Shown: positions 15,172 through 24,702, numbered from the stretch's first letter. The stretch is DNA of 64,000 bases from Wenxinia marina DSM 24838 (GCF_000379485.1 NZ_KB902287.1:1-64000), one strand, 5' to 3'. Translations and numbers: made by a program. The notes: generated from the sequence alone by a model not told the origin.

Positions 15172-16827
15172 TCAGCCCCGCGCCGCGCCCGCCGCCCGTG
15201 CCTCGCTCAGCGTCTGGCCGGTCGACAGCGCCTCGGGATCGAGGCGCAGCTCGATGACCGCCGGCAGCCCGGAGGCGCGCGCCGCCTCGAACGCCTCGGC
15301 GAAACCCGCGTCCGCCTCCACCGTCGCGCCGAAGCCGCCATAGGCGCGGGCGAGCGCGGCGAAGTCCGGATTGGCGAGGTCGGTGCCGGAGACGCGGGAC
15401 GGATAGGTCCGCTCCTGATGCATCCGGATCGTGCCGTAGCGGCCGTTGTTGGCGACCACGACGACCGGCGTCGCGCCGTGCTGCACCGCCGTCGACATCT
15501 CGTTCAGCGTCATCTGGAAGCAACCGTCCCCGGCGAGGCAGACGACGGTGCGGCCCGGATGCTCCAGCGACGCCGCGACGGCGGCGGGAAACCCGTAGCC
15601 CATGGAACCGGAGGTCGGCGCCAGCTGGGTACCGAAGCGCTTGTAGGTGAAGTAGCGGTGCAGCCACGCAGCGTAGTTGCCGGCGCCGTTGGTCAGGATC
15701 GCGTCCTCGGGCAGGGTGTCGGAAAGCCAGCGGATCACACGTTCCAGCTTCACCGCGCCGGGGCTCTCGCGCGGGTCTTCCCACGCCTCCTGTTCGGCGC
15801 GGGCCGCCGTGGTCCAGCGCGTCCAGTCGCGGCCCGCCGGCTCGTGCTGGGCGAGGGCGCGGATGAAGTCGGGACCGGTCGCCGTCACCGCGACGTCGGC
15901 GCGCCAGACGCGACCGGGCTCTCCCGGGTCGGCGTGGACGTGCAGGACCTTCTGCGCGTGTCCGGCCGGGTCGAGGAGCGTGTAGCCGCGGCTCTCGATG
16001 TCGCCGAACCGGGTGCCGACGAGCATCAGCCGGTCGGCCTGCCGGATCCGCTCGGCCAGCTTCGGGTTCATCCCCACCGACAGGTCGCCGACCCAGTTCG
16101 GGTGACGGTTGTCGAGGTAGTCCTGCCGGCGGAAGGCGGTCGCGACCGGCACGTTCTGCGCCTCGGCAAAGGCGGCGAGGTCGTCCGCGGCCTCGGCGGT
16201 CCAGCCCGGCCCGCCGACGACGACCAACGGCCGCGCCGCCTGCGCCAGCCAGCCGATCGCATCCTCGGCGACGCCGAGATAGGTGGGACGGATGTCGCTG
16301 GGGGATTGGGTCAGGTCCGGCACCTCGGCGCGCGCCGACAGGACGTCCTCCGGCAGCGCAAGGACCACCGGACCCGGACGCCCCGACGTCGCCTCGCGCC
16401 AGGCGCGGCCGATGTATTCCGGCAGGCGGGCGGTGTCGTCCACCTCGGCCACCCGCTTGGCCAGCGGGGCGAACATGGCGCGGAAGTCCACCTCCTGGAA
16501 CGCCTCGCGATCGCGGTGGCCCCGGTCGATCTGACCGACGAAGAGGATCATCGGCGTGGAATCCTGCCGCGCCACGTGCACGCCCGCGGCGGCGTTGGTC
16601 GCGCCCGGGCCGCGGGTGACGAAGGCGATGCCGGGCCGCCCCGTCAGCTTGCCCGTCGCCTCGGCCATCATCGCCGCGCCGCCCTCGTGCCGGCAGACGA
16701 CGTTGTCGATGCCGCTGTCGACGAGGCCGTCGAGCACCGCGAGAAAGCTCTCGCCCGGAACCGAGAAGACGCGCGTCGTTCCCAGCCGCGCCAGCTGGTC
16801 CACCAGGATCTGTCCGCCGTGCCGCAT
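15172..16827 (-). CDS. Thiamine pyrophosphate-dependent enzyme (acetolactate synthase-like)
   Basis: 551 residues, three-domain TPP enzyme. The N-terminal TPP pyrimidine-binding domain has the catalytic Glu in CRHEGGAAMMAEA (about residue 48); the central domain is Rossmann-like; the C-terminal TPP domain has GSMGYGFPAAVAAS and the GDGCFQMTLNEM...NN metal motif (about residues 430-460). It resembles acetolactate synthase large subunits but has no IlvH-type partner, so the substrate is open. It converges on the NUDIX gene, 4 bases apart. Confidence 0.85.
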   Translation of the reverse strand: MRHGGQILVDQLARLGTTRVFSVPGESFLAVLDGLVDSGIDNVVCRHEGGAAMMAEATGKLTGRPGIAFVTRGPGATNAAAGVHVARQDSTPMILFVGQIDRGHRDREAFQEVDFRAMFAPLAKRVAEVDDTARLPEYIGRAWREATSGRPGPVVLALPEDVLSARAEVPDLTQSPSDIRPTYLGVAEDAIGWLAQAARPLVVVGGPGWTAEAADDLAAFAEAQNVPVATAFRRQDYLDNRHPNWVGDLSVGMNPKLAERIRQADRLMLVGTRFGDIESRGYTLLDPAGHAQKVLHVHADPGEPGRVWRADVAVTATGPDFIRALAQHEPAGRDWTRWTTAARAEQEAWEDPRESPGAVKLERVIRWLSDTLPEDAILTNGAGNYAAWLHRYFTYKRFGTQLAPTSGSMGYGFPAAVAASLEHPGRTVVCLAGDGCFQMTLNEMSTAVQHGATPVVVVANNGRYGTIRMHQERTYPSRVSGTDLANPDFAALARAYGGFGATVEADAGFAEAFEAARASGLPAVIELRLDPEALSTGQTLSEARAAGAARG

Positions 16828-16987
16828 GCCGCGCCTCCCCGAATTGCCGCTTGCGACAATGCCCGGCGCACCGCCGGGCGCAACCCGGACCTGCTCCCGC
16901 GGCTGTGCCGGGTGGCGGCCGGGCGCCGCTGGAGGATCACGTCGACGGGCCGGCCCGCCCCCGCGGGGTGAGACGGCGCGGCGCCCT

Positions 16988-17042
16988 CTTCCCTCTCATC
17001 GAGCCATAAATATCCCGGGGTCCGGGGCAGCGCCCCGGGTCT
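16988..17042 (-). repeat. Repeat family F2, copy 2 (A-type tail)
   Basis: On the minus strand: a hairpin made of cccggggc-gctgccccgg, then ggatatttatggctcgatga plus gaggg. The head block is absent. It sits in the 396-bp gap between the TPP enzyme and rpsD; the rest of the gap holds GC-rich sequence with no gene, and the rpsD promoter follows at 17070. Confidence 0.7.
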
Positions 17043-17069
17043 CTCCGCCCCGGCAGCGGCCGAAGCAGC

Positions 17070-17097
17070 TTGACTCCCCCCGCCCGTCGTCTAGAAG
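17070..17097 (+). promoter_or_regulatory. Probable rpsD promoter
   Basis: TTGACT (17070-17075) and TAGAAG (17092-17097) are separated by 16 bases, a fair sigma-70 match in the only gap before rpsD. A leader of about 120 bases would follow, enough for S4 autoregulation, though no specific structure was identified. Confidence 0.45.
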
Positions 17098-17223
17098 GCG
17101 CGCTTCGTTGGTGTTGGTGGCCCCCGCGAGGGGATGCCTGTCGGGGACGAGGCCGCGTGGCCGACTGCCCAGAGGACAACGCCCTTCCGCCCCGCACGGG
17201 GCATGCATGAAGGAGATCAGACG

Positions 17224-17844
17224 GTGACCAAACGCACCTCTGCCAAGTACAAGATCGACCGCCGCATGGGCGAGAACATCTGGGGCCGCCCGAAGTCCCC
17301 GGTGAACCGCCGCGAGTACGGCCCCGGCCAGCACGGCCAGCGCCGCAAGGGCAAGATGTCCGACTTCGGCACCCAGCTGCGCGCCAAGCAGAAGCTGAAG
17401 GGCTATTACGGCGACCTGACCGAGAAGCAGTTCCGCCGCATCTATGCCGAGGCGGAGCGCGTGAAGGGCGACACCGGCGAGAACCTCATCGGCCTGCTGG
17501 AGCGCCGGCTCGACGCCGTCGTCTACCGCGCCAAGTTCGTGCCCACCGTCTGGGCCGCGCGCCAGTTCGTGAACCACGGCCACGTCGAGGTGAACGGCCG
17601 CCGGGTCAACATTCCCTCCTACCGCGTCAAGGAAGGCGACGTGATCTCGGTCCGCGACAAGTCGCGCCAGCTCGCCATCGTGCTGGAAGCCGTCGGCCTG
17701 GCCGAGCGGGACGTGCCCGACTACATCGAGGCCGACCATTCCAAGATGACCGCCACCTTCACCCGCGCGCCGCAGCTGGCCGACGTGCCCTACCCCGTGG
17801 TGATGGAGCCGAACCTCGTCGTCGAATTCTACGCCAAGAACTGA
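17224..17844 (+). CDS. rpsD: 30S ribosomal protein S4
   Basis: 206 residues. It binds 16S rRNA early in 30S assembly. The N-terminus [20 protein letters not shown] lacks the zinc cysteines, as usual for the C-minus S4 type. The S4 RNA-binding domain lies at about residues 95-155 ([30 protein letters not shown]). The GTG start is chosen because AAGGAG lies 8 bases upstream. It is a single gene, away from the S13-S11-rpoA operon. Confidence 0.97.
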   Translation: MTKRTSAKYKIDRRMGENIWGRPKSPVNRREYGPGQHGQRRKGKMSDFGTQLRAKQKLKGYYGDLTEKQFRRIYAEAERVKGDTGENLIGLLERRLDAVVYRAKFVPTVWAARQFVNHGHVEVNGRRVNIPSYRVKEGDVISVRDKSRQLAIVLEAVGLAERDVPDYIEADHSKMTATFTRAPQLADVPYPVVMEPNLVVEFYAKN

Positions 17845-17868
17845 TCCGGCCCCACCGGCCGGCATGCG

Positions 17869-17898
17869 AAGGGCCGCCCCTCGGGGCGGCCCTTCCTC
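17869..17898. terminator. Hairpin terminator between rpsD and the DUF4394 gene
   Basis: A perfect 12-bp stem (AAGGGCCGCCCC with GGGGCGGCCCTT) closes a 2-base loop at 17869-17894, followed by cctcgtt. It lies between convergent stops, so it may serve both strands. There is no long T-run. Confidence 0.7.
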
Positions 17899-17914
17899 GT
17901 TCCGGGCTACGGAC

Positions 17915-18772
17915 TCACATCGCCGGGGCGACCGCGAACCCGCTGATGCCGCCCATGCCGAGGTCGGCCAGCATCGTCGCCGCGCCGGTCTGAAGGTCGA
18001 TCATGTAGAGGCCCGCCGTTTCGGCACCCTCCATCTGCAGGATCGCGTAGCCCTCGTTCTCGCCCTCGGCCATCGACAGGATGTCGAAGCCGCCCAAAGC
18101 GGAGAGGTCGGCCTCGGCACCGTCCACCGTCACCGGCCCCACGGTGCCGAGCGTCCCGTCGTTGTTCGCCAGCGTCACCAGCGAGTCGGTCTCGGCGTCC
18201 AGCGCGTACTGCGCCGTCTCGGACGCCGTCGCCCCGGAGACCGCGTTGGTGTAGGCGTTCGCGAAGACCATCGGCGACGTGCCTTCGTTGGCGTCGCCGG
18301 CGCCGTAGGCGGCGTCGGTGAAGCGCATCACCTGGTTCGCGCGCTCGTCGCCGTCGCCGAACCCGTCGGGGAAGTAGACGAGGTTCGCGCCGTCGGAGCC
18401 GACCGCCCGCACCGCGTCGATCGCGTTGTTGAAGTCGAACGCCACGGCGCCGTCGGCACCGATGGCGGCATCCTCGGCGAACGTGGCGCCGAGGTCCGTC
18501 ACCTCGCCGGTGGCCGGGTCGATGGAGACGATCATCCCGTCCGCAAAGCCCAGCAGGTCGCCGGTCACCGGGCGATAGGCGATGGCGCGGACGCTGGTCG
18601 ACAGGGCGACGGTCTCGACCTCACCGGGCGCGGCGATATCGGCCATGGTGACGAGCGTCGCGCCGTCATCGGCAAGAGCGAACCCCATGGCGCCACCGGC
18701 GTGGGCTTCCGCGAGGGCGGACGTGGCGCCCGTCGTCAGAAGGGCGGCGGTGGTCAGAAGGTGGGCTTTCAT
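17915..18772 (-). CDS. Secreted DUF4394 domain protein
   Basis: 285 residues: signal peptide (MKAHLLTTAALLTTGATSALA), then a domain that reads like DUF4394, with repeated strands such as VRAIAYRPVTGDLLGFAD, IVSIDPATGEVTDLG, VAFDFNNAIDAVRAVG and MIDLQTGAATMLADLG. This suggests a beta-propeller-like periplasmic fold. The function of the family is unknown. It is strongly acidic. No partner gene is evident. Confidence 0.8.
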   Translation of the reverse strand: MKAHLLTTAALLTTGATSALAEAHAGGAMGFALADDGATLVTMADIAAPGEVETVALSTSVRAIAYRPVTGDLLGFADGMIVSIDPATGEVTDLGATFAEDAAIGADGAVAFDFNNAIDAVRAVGSDGANLVYFPDGFGDGDERANQVMRFTDAAYGAGDANEGTSPMVFANAYTNAVSGATASETAQYALDAETDSLVTLANNDGTLGTVGPVTVDGAEADLSALGGFDILSMAEGENEGYAILQMEGAETAGLYMIDLQTGAATMLADLGMGGISGFAVAPAM

Positions 18773-18840
18773 GTCGATCCTTTCGGGTTGCGGAGCGGCG
18801 CTCTGTGCACCGCCTCGGACCCGAGTCACGACGAGCGACG

Positions 18841-18881
18841 AATGAAAGTTGCACGACGCGCCGACGAAAGGGCGCGTCGTG
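18841..18881 (-). terminator. Hairpin terminator downstream of the TPR gene
   Basis: An 11-bp perfect stem (18852-18862 with 18871-18881, cacgacgcgcc/ggcgcgtcgtg) has an 8-base loop. On the minus strand it is followed by caactttcatt. It lies 23 bases after the stop of the TPR gene at 18904. Confidence 0.55.
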
Positions 18882-18903
18882 TCGCCGCGTCCCGTCGTGG
18901 CGA

Positions 18904-20016
18904 TCAGCGCCCGTCGTACAGGCGGCAGGCCGCGCCGCGGCGGGCGCAGTCGCCGAGGCCGGCGAGAAGGCCGGCGCGGTCCGGGCCGGCCGTGATCCCC
19001 AGCGCCGCCAGCCGCTCGCGGTAGAACGGCTCCATCCCCTCGGGCCAGTCGTCGAGCGCGAGGGTGAAGTAGCGCAGCGCCTCGTCCGGGCGGCCGGTCG
19101 CGGCGTAGACATGGGCCAGCGTGTCGTAGCCCTGATAGGCATCCACCGGGTCGGTCTGGTCCTCGGCCCAGCGCTCCATGATCATCAGCGCGTTCGTCAG
19201 GTCGCCGTCGAGGTAGAGGTCCCACGAGATGGCGTTCGGGACGCCCCAATCGTCCTCGGCGCTGCGGATCGCCGCCTCCTGCTGGCGGTACAGCGCCAGC
19301 GCCTCGTCGTTGCGGTCCTGCCGGACGAGCGCATGCCCAAGGTGGCGGACCGGCTCGAGCTCGGACGGCGACGCCTCCAGCGCGGCGCGGGCCGCGGCCT
19401 CGACCGCCGGCCAGTCGTCCAGCTGGGCGTTCACCTCGGCGAGGCGGAGGTTCGCCCAGTAGACGTCCTCGCCCACGACGAGGGCGTGCTCGTAGGCGAC
19501 CTTCGCCTCGGGCCAGGCGGCGATGTCCTGCATGCACAGGGCGACCGTGCCGAACATGTGCGAGTCGGTGGGCGGGGCGACCACCGCCAGCAGCGCCGCG
19601 GCCGGGCCGCACTCGTCGCCGCGACCGGCATCGCGGCGGGTCATCAGCGCCTGCTCCAGCGCCCACGGATTGCCGGGCGCGAGGGCGAGCCCCTCCTCGG
19701 CGAGGAGGACCGCGGCCTCGACGTTGCCTTCCGCCGCCTCGATCCAGCTGAGGTCGATCACCGGCACGTGCCAGTCCGGCACGAGGTCGCGCGCGGCCAG
19801 GGCCTCGGCCCGCGCGACGGCATAGTTCTGCGCCTGGTAGGCGGCGCGGCTCGCGTCGATGTTCGAGGCGGCCTTGAGGCACTGGGCGATCACCGGGGCC
19901 GGCAGGCCGTCGGTGTCCCAGCAATCGAGCCGCTGGTCGTAGGCGGCGGCGCCGGTCGGCAGACCCAGGGGCAGAAGCGCAAGGGCGAGGGGGGCGAGGC
20001 GGGCGGAAAGAGACAT
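18904..20016 (-). CDS. Secreted TPR-repeat protein
   Basis: 370 residues with a Sec signal peptide (MSLSARLAPLALALLPLGLP) and repeated helix pairs of tetratricopeptide type, for example ASRAAYQAQNYAVARAEALA, GNVEAAVLLAEEGLALAPGN, PVRHLGHALVRQDRNDEALA and TLAHVYAATGRPDEALRYFT. Six Cys are seen, so it is probably a disulfide-bonded periplasmic scaffold. Its partner is unknown. The start was chosen at the M of the signal peptide. Confidence 0.75.
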   Translation of the reverse strand: MSLSARLAPLALALLPLGLPTGAAAYDQRLDCWDTDGLPAPVIAQCLKAASNIDASRAAYQAQNYAVARAEALAARDLVPDWHVPVIDLSWIEAAEGNVEAAVLLAEEGLALAPGNPWALEQALMTRRDAGRGDECGPAAALLAVVAPPTDSHMFGTVALCMQDIAAWPEAKVAYEHALVVGEDVYWANLRLAEVNAQLDDWPAVEAAARAALEASPSELEPVRHLGHALVRQDRNDEALALYRQQEAAIRSAEDDWGVPNAISWDLYLDGDLTNALMIMERWAEDQTDPVDAYQGYDTLAHVYAATGRPDEALRYFTLALDDWPEGMEPFYRERLAALGITAGPDRAGLLAGLGDCARRGAACRLYDGR

Positions 20017-20162
20017 CGGACAGGTCCAAATATTGAGCTCAACTCGACCGATCCTGCGACGGCGCCCCGTCTTCCGGCAAGGGGGCACGCGGTTTCCTTC
20101 CGGTATTCCGGACCCTATACGGGGCCCGCGCCCGCGACGGGTGCCGGCAGCAGGAGCGACGC

Positions 20163-21593
20163 ATGGCCCAGGAACATCCCGACCACCCGGTCCACGCCCG
20201 GATCGACGGCACCATCGTGATGATCGGCTTCGGCTCCATCGGGAAGGGCACCTGGCCGCTGATCGAGCGCCACTTCGACTACGACGCAGACCGCTTCGTC
20301 GTGATCGAGCCGGACGAGCGCAACCACACCTTCCTGCGCCAGCACCGGATCAACCACGTCGCCGACCGACTGACGCCGACCAACTACCGCGAGGTGCTGG
20401 GCCGCCTGCTGGAGCCGGGCAAGGGTTTCGTCGTGAACCTGTCGGTCGATACCTCCTCGCTCGACATCCTGCGGTTCTGCCGCGAGATCGGCGTGCCCTA
20501 CATCGACACCGTGGTGGAGCCGTGGGCCGGCTACTACTTCGACACGCAGGACAACGCGGCGCGCACCAACTACGCCCTGCGGCAGGCGGTGCGGGACGAG
20601 AAGGCGGCGAATCCCGGCGGCACCACGGCGGTGAGCTGCTGCGGCGCCAACCCCGGCATGGTCTCGTGGTTCGTGAAGGAGGCGCTGCTGACGCTGGCCC
20701 GCGACACCGGCCGCGACGCGGCGGCGCCGACCGACCGCGCCGGCTGGGCGCGGCTGATGCAGTCCCTCGGCGTCAAGGGCGTCCACATCGCCGAGCGCGA
20801 CACCCAGGTCCGCCGCCGGCCGCGGCCGCGGGGCACGTTCGTCAACACCTGGTCGGTCGAGGGCTTCATCGCCGAGGGCTTCCAGCCCGCCGAGCTGGGC
20901 TGGGGCACGCACGAGACGTGGTTCCCCGAGAACGGCCACCGCCACGACACCGGCTGCCGCAGCGCGATCTGGCTGGAGCGGCCGGGCGCGATCACTCGCG
21001 TCCACACCTGGTGCCCGACGCCGGGGCCGCAGTTCGGCTTTCTCGTCACTCACAACGAGGCGATCTCGATCGCGGACTACTACACCGTGGGGGAGGCCGG
21101 AGCACCGGAGTTCCGGCCGACCTGCCACTACGCCTACCACCCCTGCGACGACGCCGTCCTGTCGCTGCACGAGATGTTCGGTTCCGGCCGGCAGCAGACG
21201 GTGCACGAGATCCTGGACGTGGACGAGATCGTCGAGGGCATCGACGAGCTCGGCGTGCTTCTCTACGGCCACGAGAAGAACGCGCTGTGGTTCGGCTCGC
21301 GCCTGTCGAACGAGGCGACGAAGGACCTCGCCCCCTACCAGAACGCGACCGGCCTGCAGGTGACGTCGGCGGTTCTGGCCGGCATGGTCTGGGCGCTGGA
21401 GAACCCCGGCGCCGGCATCGTCGAGACCGACGAGATGGACCACGCCAGGTGCCTCGAGGTGCAGCGCCCCTACCTCGGCCCGGTCGAGGCGCACTATACC
21501 GACTGGACGCCCCTGCAGGACCGGTGGGAGCACTTTCCCGAGGACATCGACGACAGCGACCCCTGGCAGTTCCGGAACGTGCTCGCCACCTGA
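20163..21593 (+). CDS. hss: Homospermidine synthase
   Basis: 476 residues, the usual size of bacterial HSS, which makes sym-homospermidine from two putrescines using NAD. The N-terminal Rossmann motif IGFGSIGKGTWPLIERH is at about residues 21-37; other typical stretches are VDTVVEPW-like IDTVVEPWAGYYFD, CCGANPGMVSWFVKEAL and GYLVTHNEA-like GFLVTHNEAISIADYY. ATG with GCAGGAG upstream. It is a single gene with divergent neighbours. Confidence 0.9.
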   Translation: MAQEHPDHPVHARIDGTIVMIGFGSIGKGTWPLIERHFDYDADRFVVIEPDERNHTFLRQHRINHVADRLTPTNYREVLGRLLEPGKGFVVNLSVDTSSLDILRFCREIGVPYIDTVVEPWAGYYFDTQDNAARTNYALRQAVRDEKAANPGGTTAVSCCGANPGMVSWFVKEALLTLARDTGRDAAAPTDRAGWARLMQSLGVKGVHIAERDTQVRRRPRPRGTFVNTWSVEGFIAEGFQPAELGWGTHETWFPENGHRHDTGCRSAIWLERPGAITRVHTWCPTPGPQFGFLVTHNEAISIADYYTVGEAGAPEFRPTCHYAYHPCDDAVLSLHEMFGSGRQQTVHEILDVDEIVEGIDELGVLLYGHEKNALWFGSRLSNEATKDLAPYQNATGLQVTSAVLAGMVWALENPGAGIVETDEMDHARCLEVQRPYLGPVEAHYTDWTPLQDRWEHFPEDIDDSDPWQFRNVLAT

Positions 21594-21680
21594 CGGGCCG
21601 GGCATGCTGGACTGGTCGCCGCGGTGCCCGGGGCGGAGCCGGTTGCCCCGGCGGGGGCCGTACCTTGAAGCCGGGGCGAT

Positions 21681-21712
21681 CCCGTCCCGGGCCTGACCCG
21701 GGACCTCGCCGA
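21681..21712. repeat. Palindromic repeat family R1, single left arm
   Basis: The sequence cccgtcccgggcctgaccc followed by gggacctcgccg is the left arm of R1 as in the intact unit at 30326. No right arm is recognisable in the next 90 bases, so this is a decayed or solo unit in the 226-bp gap between hss and nrdJ. Confidence 0.6.
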
Positions 21713-21819
21713 TCGATGCACGCCACGCTGCCGGTGGCTCCGGCTCGAGGGCCGGGGCGGGCCAGTCGTGGGACGCCCGGCTGAGCGGGGAAGAAGAAGT
21801 AGTAGCCTGAAGCCGGCCC

Positions 21820-24126
21820 TCACCCGCAGCGCGAATAGCCGCAGTTGCTACAGGTCAGGCAGCCCTCGACCATGCGCACGTCGAAGGAGCCGCAGGACGG
21901 GCAAGCCGCGGACGGGCGCCGGCCGAGCGGCGTGACCTCGGCGTGGGGGTCGGCCTTCAGGCCCGCCCCCTCGGACGCGAGGAAGCCGATGGCGACGAGG
22001 TGCGTCTCGATCACGCCGCCGATCGCGGCCAAGATCGAGGGCACGTACTTGCCGCCCATCCACGCCCCGCCGCGGGGGTCGAAGACGGCCTTCAGCTCCT
22101 CCACCACGAACGACACGTCGCCGCCGCGCCGGAACACCGCGCTGATCATCCGGGTCAGCGCCACGGTCCAGGCGAAATGCTCCATGTTCTTGGAGTTGAT
22201 GAAGATCTCGAACGGCCGGCGCCGGCCGCCGACGACGATGTCATTGACGGTAATGTAGATCGCGTGCTCGCTGTCCGGCCATTTCAGCTTGTAGGTCGCG
22301 CCCTCCAGCTCGGTCGGGCGGTCGATCGGTTCGGGCTCGGGCGCGTAGATCAGATCGCCGGCATGGGTGTCGGCGACGACCTCCGAGGCTGGCGCGGTGG
22401 CCGTCTCGGGCTTCGGCGCCAGCGACAGCACGCTCCCCGTCACCTCGTTCGGGCGATAGGTCGTGCAGCCCTTGCAGCCGGTGTCCCAGGCCAGCATGTA
22501 GACGTCCTTGAACCGCTCGAACGAGATGTCGGCGGGGACGTTGATCGTCTTGGAGATGGACGAATCCACCCATTCCTGCGCGGCGGCCTGCATCCGGACG
22601 TGATCCTCGGGCGCGAGCGTCTGGGCGTCCACGACATGGGCGGGCAGGTCCGCCTCGCCGTGCGTGTCGCGCCACATCTGCACGGCGTAGTCCACGACCT
22701 CCTCCTCGGTCCTCGTGCCGTCGCGCTGAAGCACCTTGCGGGTGTAGGCGGTGGCGAAGATCGGCTCGATCCCCGACGAGACGTTGCCGGCATAGAGCGA
22801 GATCGTCCCGGTCGGCGCGACCGAGGTGAGGAGCGCGTTGCGGATGCCGCCCTCGCGGATCGCGGCGCGCACGTCCTCGTCCATCTTCTGCATCGTGCCG
22901 GAAGAAAGGTAGGCGTCCGCGTCGAACAGCGGGAAGGCGCCCTTCTCCTTCGCGATCTCCGCGCTGGCCAGGTACGCCGCCCGCGCGATCCGCCGCATCC
23001 ACTCCCCCGTCCGCGCCACCGCCTCGTCCGACCCGTAGCGCAGCCCGACCATCGCCAGCGCGTCGGCGAGGCCGGTCACGCCGAGCCCGATCCGCCGCTT
23101 GGCCTGCGCCTCGGCCCGCTGCTCGGGCAGCGGGAAGCGGCTGGCGTCGACGGTGTTGTCCATCATCCTGACCGCCACCGCGACCAGCTCGTCCAGCGCC
23201 GCCTCGTCCAGCTCCGCCTCCGCGCCGAACGGGTCGTTCACCAGCCGGGCGAGGTTGACCGACCCCAGGAGACACGCGCCATAGGGCGGCAGCGGCTGCT
23301 CGCCGCAAGGATTGGTGGCCGCGATGGTCTCGGCATAGGCGAGGTTGTTCATCGCGTTGATGCGGTCGATGAAGATCACGCCCGGCTCTGCGTAGTCGTA
23401 GGTCGCCTGCATGATCGCGTCCCACAGGGCGCGGGCGCGGATCGTGCGGTAGGTCTCGCGGCCGAAGACGAGGGGCCAGTCGGCGTCGGCCTTCACCGCT
23501 TCCATGAACGGGTCCGTCACCAGCACGCTCATGTTGAACATGCGCAGGCGGGCGGGGTCGGACTTGGCGGCGACGAAGGCCTCGATGTCGGGATGGTCGC
23601 AGCGCAGCGTCGCCATCATCGCGCCGCGGCGGCTGCCGGCGGACATGATGGTGCGGCACATCGCGTCCCAGACGTCCATGAACGACAGCGGCCCGCTAGC
23701 GTCCGCGCCGACGCCGTGGACCGCCGCGCCCTTGGGCCGCAGGGTGGAGAAGTCGTAGCCGATGCCGCCGCCCTGCTGCATCGTCAGCGCCGCTTCCTTC
23801 AGCGCGTCGAAGATGCCGCCCATGCTGTCCGGAATCGTCCCCATGACGAAGCAGTTGAACAGCGTCACCGTCCGCGCCGTGCCCGCGCCGGCGAGGATGC
23901 GGCCGGCGGGGAGGAAGCGGAAATCCTCGAGCGCGGCGTAGAACCGGCCCTCCCACGCGGCGGGGTCGGCCTCCACCGACGCCAGCGCGCGGGCGACGCG
24001 GCGCCAGCTGTCCTCCACCGTTTCGTCCAGCGGCGTGCCGTCCGGCTGCTTGAACCGGTACTTCATGTCCCAGATCTGCTCGGCGATGGGCGCGGCGAAA
24101 CGGCTCATGGCGTGGTCTTTCGACAT
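21820..24126 (-). CDS. nrdJ: Adenosylcobalamin-dependent (class II) ribonucleotide reductase
   Basis: 768 residues. Class II RNR, reducing ribonucleotides with an AdoCbl-generated thiyl radical. Substrate-site signatures are TNPCGEQPLPPYGACLLGSV (about residue 270) and the second active-site strand TGTISLYAGNVSSGIEP (about 440). C-terminal TSCPD-type region and a zinc ribbon with paired Cys (CPSCGSF, CLTCSNCGYSRCG) holding the shuttling cysteines. An internal ATG at 24108 (MSRFAAPIAEQ) may be the true start. It is the consumer of the cobalamin made by this locus. Confidence 0.95.
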   Translation of the reverse strand: MSKDHAMSRFAAPIAEQIWDMKYRFKQPDGTPLDETVEDSWRRVARALASVEADPAAWEGRFYAALEDFRFLPAGRILAGAGTARTVTLFNCFVMGTIPDSMGGIFDALKEAALTMQQGGGIGYDFSTLRPKGAAVHGVGADASGPLSFMDVWDAMCRTIMSAGSRRGAMMATLRCDHPDIEAFVAAKSDPARLRMFNMSVLVTDPFMEAVKADADWPLVFGRETYRTIRARALWDAIMQATYDYAEPGVIFIDRINAMNNLAYAETIAATNPCGEQPLPPYGACLLGSVNLARLVNDPFGAEAELDEAALDELVAVAVRMMDNTVDASRFPLPEQRAEAQAKRRIGLGVTGLADALAMVGLRYGSDEAVARTGEWMRRIARAAYLASAEIAKEKGAFPLFDADAYLSSGTMQKMDEDVRAAIREGGIRNALLTSVAPTGTISLYAGNVSSGIEPIFATAYTRKVLQRDGTRTEEEVVDYAVQMWRDTHGEADLPAHVVDAQTLAPEDHVRMQAAAQEWVDSSISKTINVPADISFERFKDVYMLAWDTGCKGCTTYRPNEVTGSVLSLAPKPETATAPASEVVADTHAGDLIYAPEPEPIDRPTELEGATYKLKWPDSEHAIYITVNDIVVGGRRRPFEIFINSKNMEHFAWTVALTRMISAVFRRGGDVSFVVEELKAVFDPRGGAWMGGKYVPSILAAIGGVIETHLVAIGFLASEGAGLKADPHAEVTPLGRRPSAACPSCGSFDVRMVEGCLTCSNCGYSRCG

Positions 24127-24172
24127 CGTGACGGCCCGGGTGCTGGAAGAATCGGAGGCGGAGACCTACCCT

Positions 24173-24188
24173 ACACCAGATATAGGGG
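24173..24188 (-). promoter_or_regulatory. NrdR-box-like site upstream of nrdJ
   Basis: ACACCAGATATAGGGG matches the NrdR consensus ACACTATATATAGTGT at 12 of 16 positions, including the central ATA core and outer ACAC, and lies 47 bases before nrdJ. NrdR boxes usually come in pairs; a second one was not found, so this is tentative. It also lies 25 bases from the divergent DUF1489 gene. Confidence 0.45.
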
Positions 24189-24212
24189 CAAAAGAAGAAC
24201 GGAAGGGCAGTC

Positions 24213-24650
24213 GTGGGGTCAGCAGGCTACGTCAACCTGATGAAACTGTCCGTCGGCACCGACGACGTGGCGGACCTAGCCCGCTGGCAGGCGTCGCGCC
24301 GGGCGCAGTCCGCCGACGGCCTGAACCGCCACGTCACCCGCATGTGGCCCAAGCGCGGCGACGAGGTGCTGGCCGGCGGGTCGATCTACTGGGTGATCAA
24401 GGGGCTGATCCTCTGCCGGCAGCGGATCGTGGGGCTGGAGGAGCAGCGGGGCGGCGACGGCATCCTGCGCTGCGCCCTCGTCCTCGATCCCGAACTGCAT
24501 CGCACCGCGTCGGTCCCGCGCCGCCCGTTCCAGGGCTGGCGCTACCTGGCCCCGGCCGACGCCCCGCCCGATCTGCCGCCCGGCCGCGAGCAGGAAGAGC
24601 CCCTGCCGCCCGGCCTGTCGAAGGCGCTGGAGGAGATGGGCCTGCTGTAG
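24213..24650 (+). CDS. DUF1489 family protein
   Basis: 145 residues matching DUF1489, a family found mainly in alphaproteobacteria: VNLMKLSVGTDDVADLARWQ at the N-terminus, HVTRMWPKRGDEVLAGGSIYW in the middle, then VLDPELHRTASVPRRPFQGW. The shape resembles RNA-binding PUA/ASCH-like folds by its GSIYWVIKG core, but that is speculation. GTG start with GGAAGGG upstream. Confidence 0.85.
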   Translation: MGSAGYVNLMKLSVGTDDVADLARWQASRRAQSADGLNRHVTRMWPKRGDEVLAGGSIYWVIKGLILCRQRIVGLEEQRGGDGILRCALVLDPELHRTASVPRRPFQGWRYLAPADAPPDLPPGREQEEPLPPGLSKALEEMGLL

Positions 24651-24654
24651 ACAC

Positions 24655-24682
24655 GAAAAAGGACCCCCGAAGGGGCCCTTCA
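24655..24682. terminator. Bidirectional hairpin terminator
   Basis: gaaaaaggacccc-cgaa-ggggcccttc forms a stem with one internal mismatch. The A-run on the left gives a U-run for minus-strand transcripts. It is shared by the convergent DUF1489 gene and the gene at 24703. Confidence 0.65.
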
Positions 24683-24702
24683 TCGTCGTCAGGATCGGGA
24701 AA

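Noticed and set aside
24127-24212. Cobalamin riboswitch upstream of nrdJ
   Set aside because: The 86-base gap is too short and has none of the B12 box blocks.
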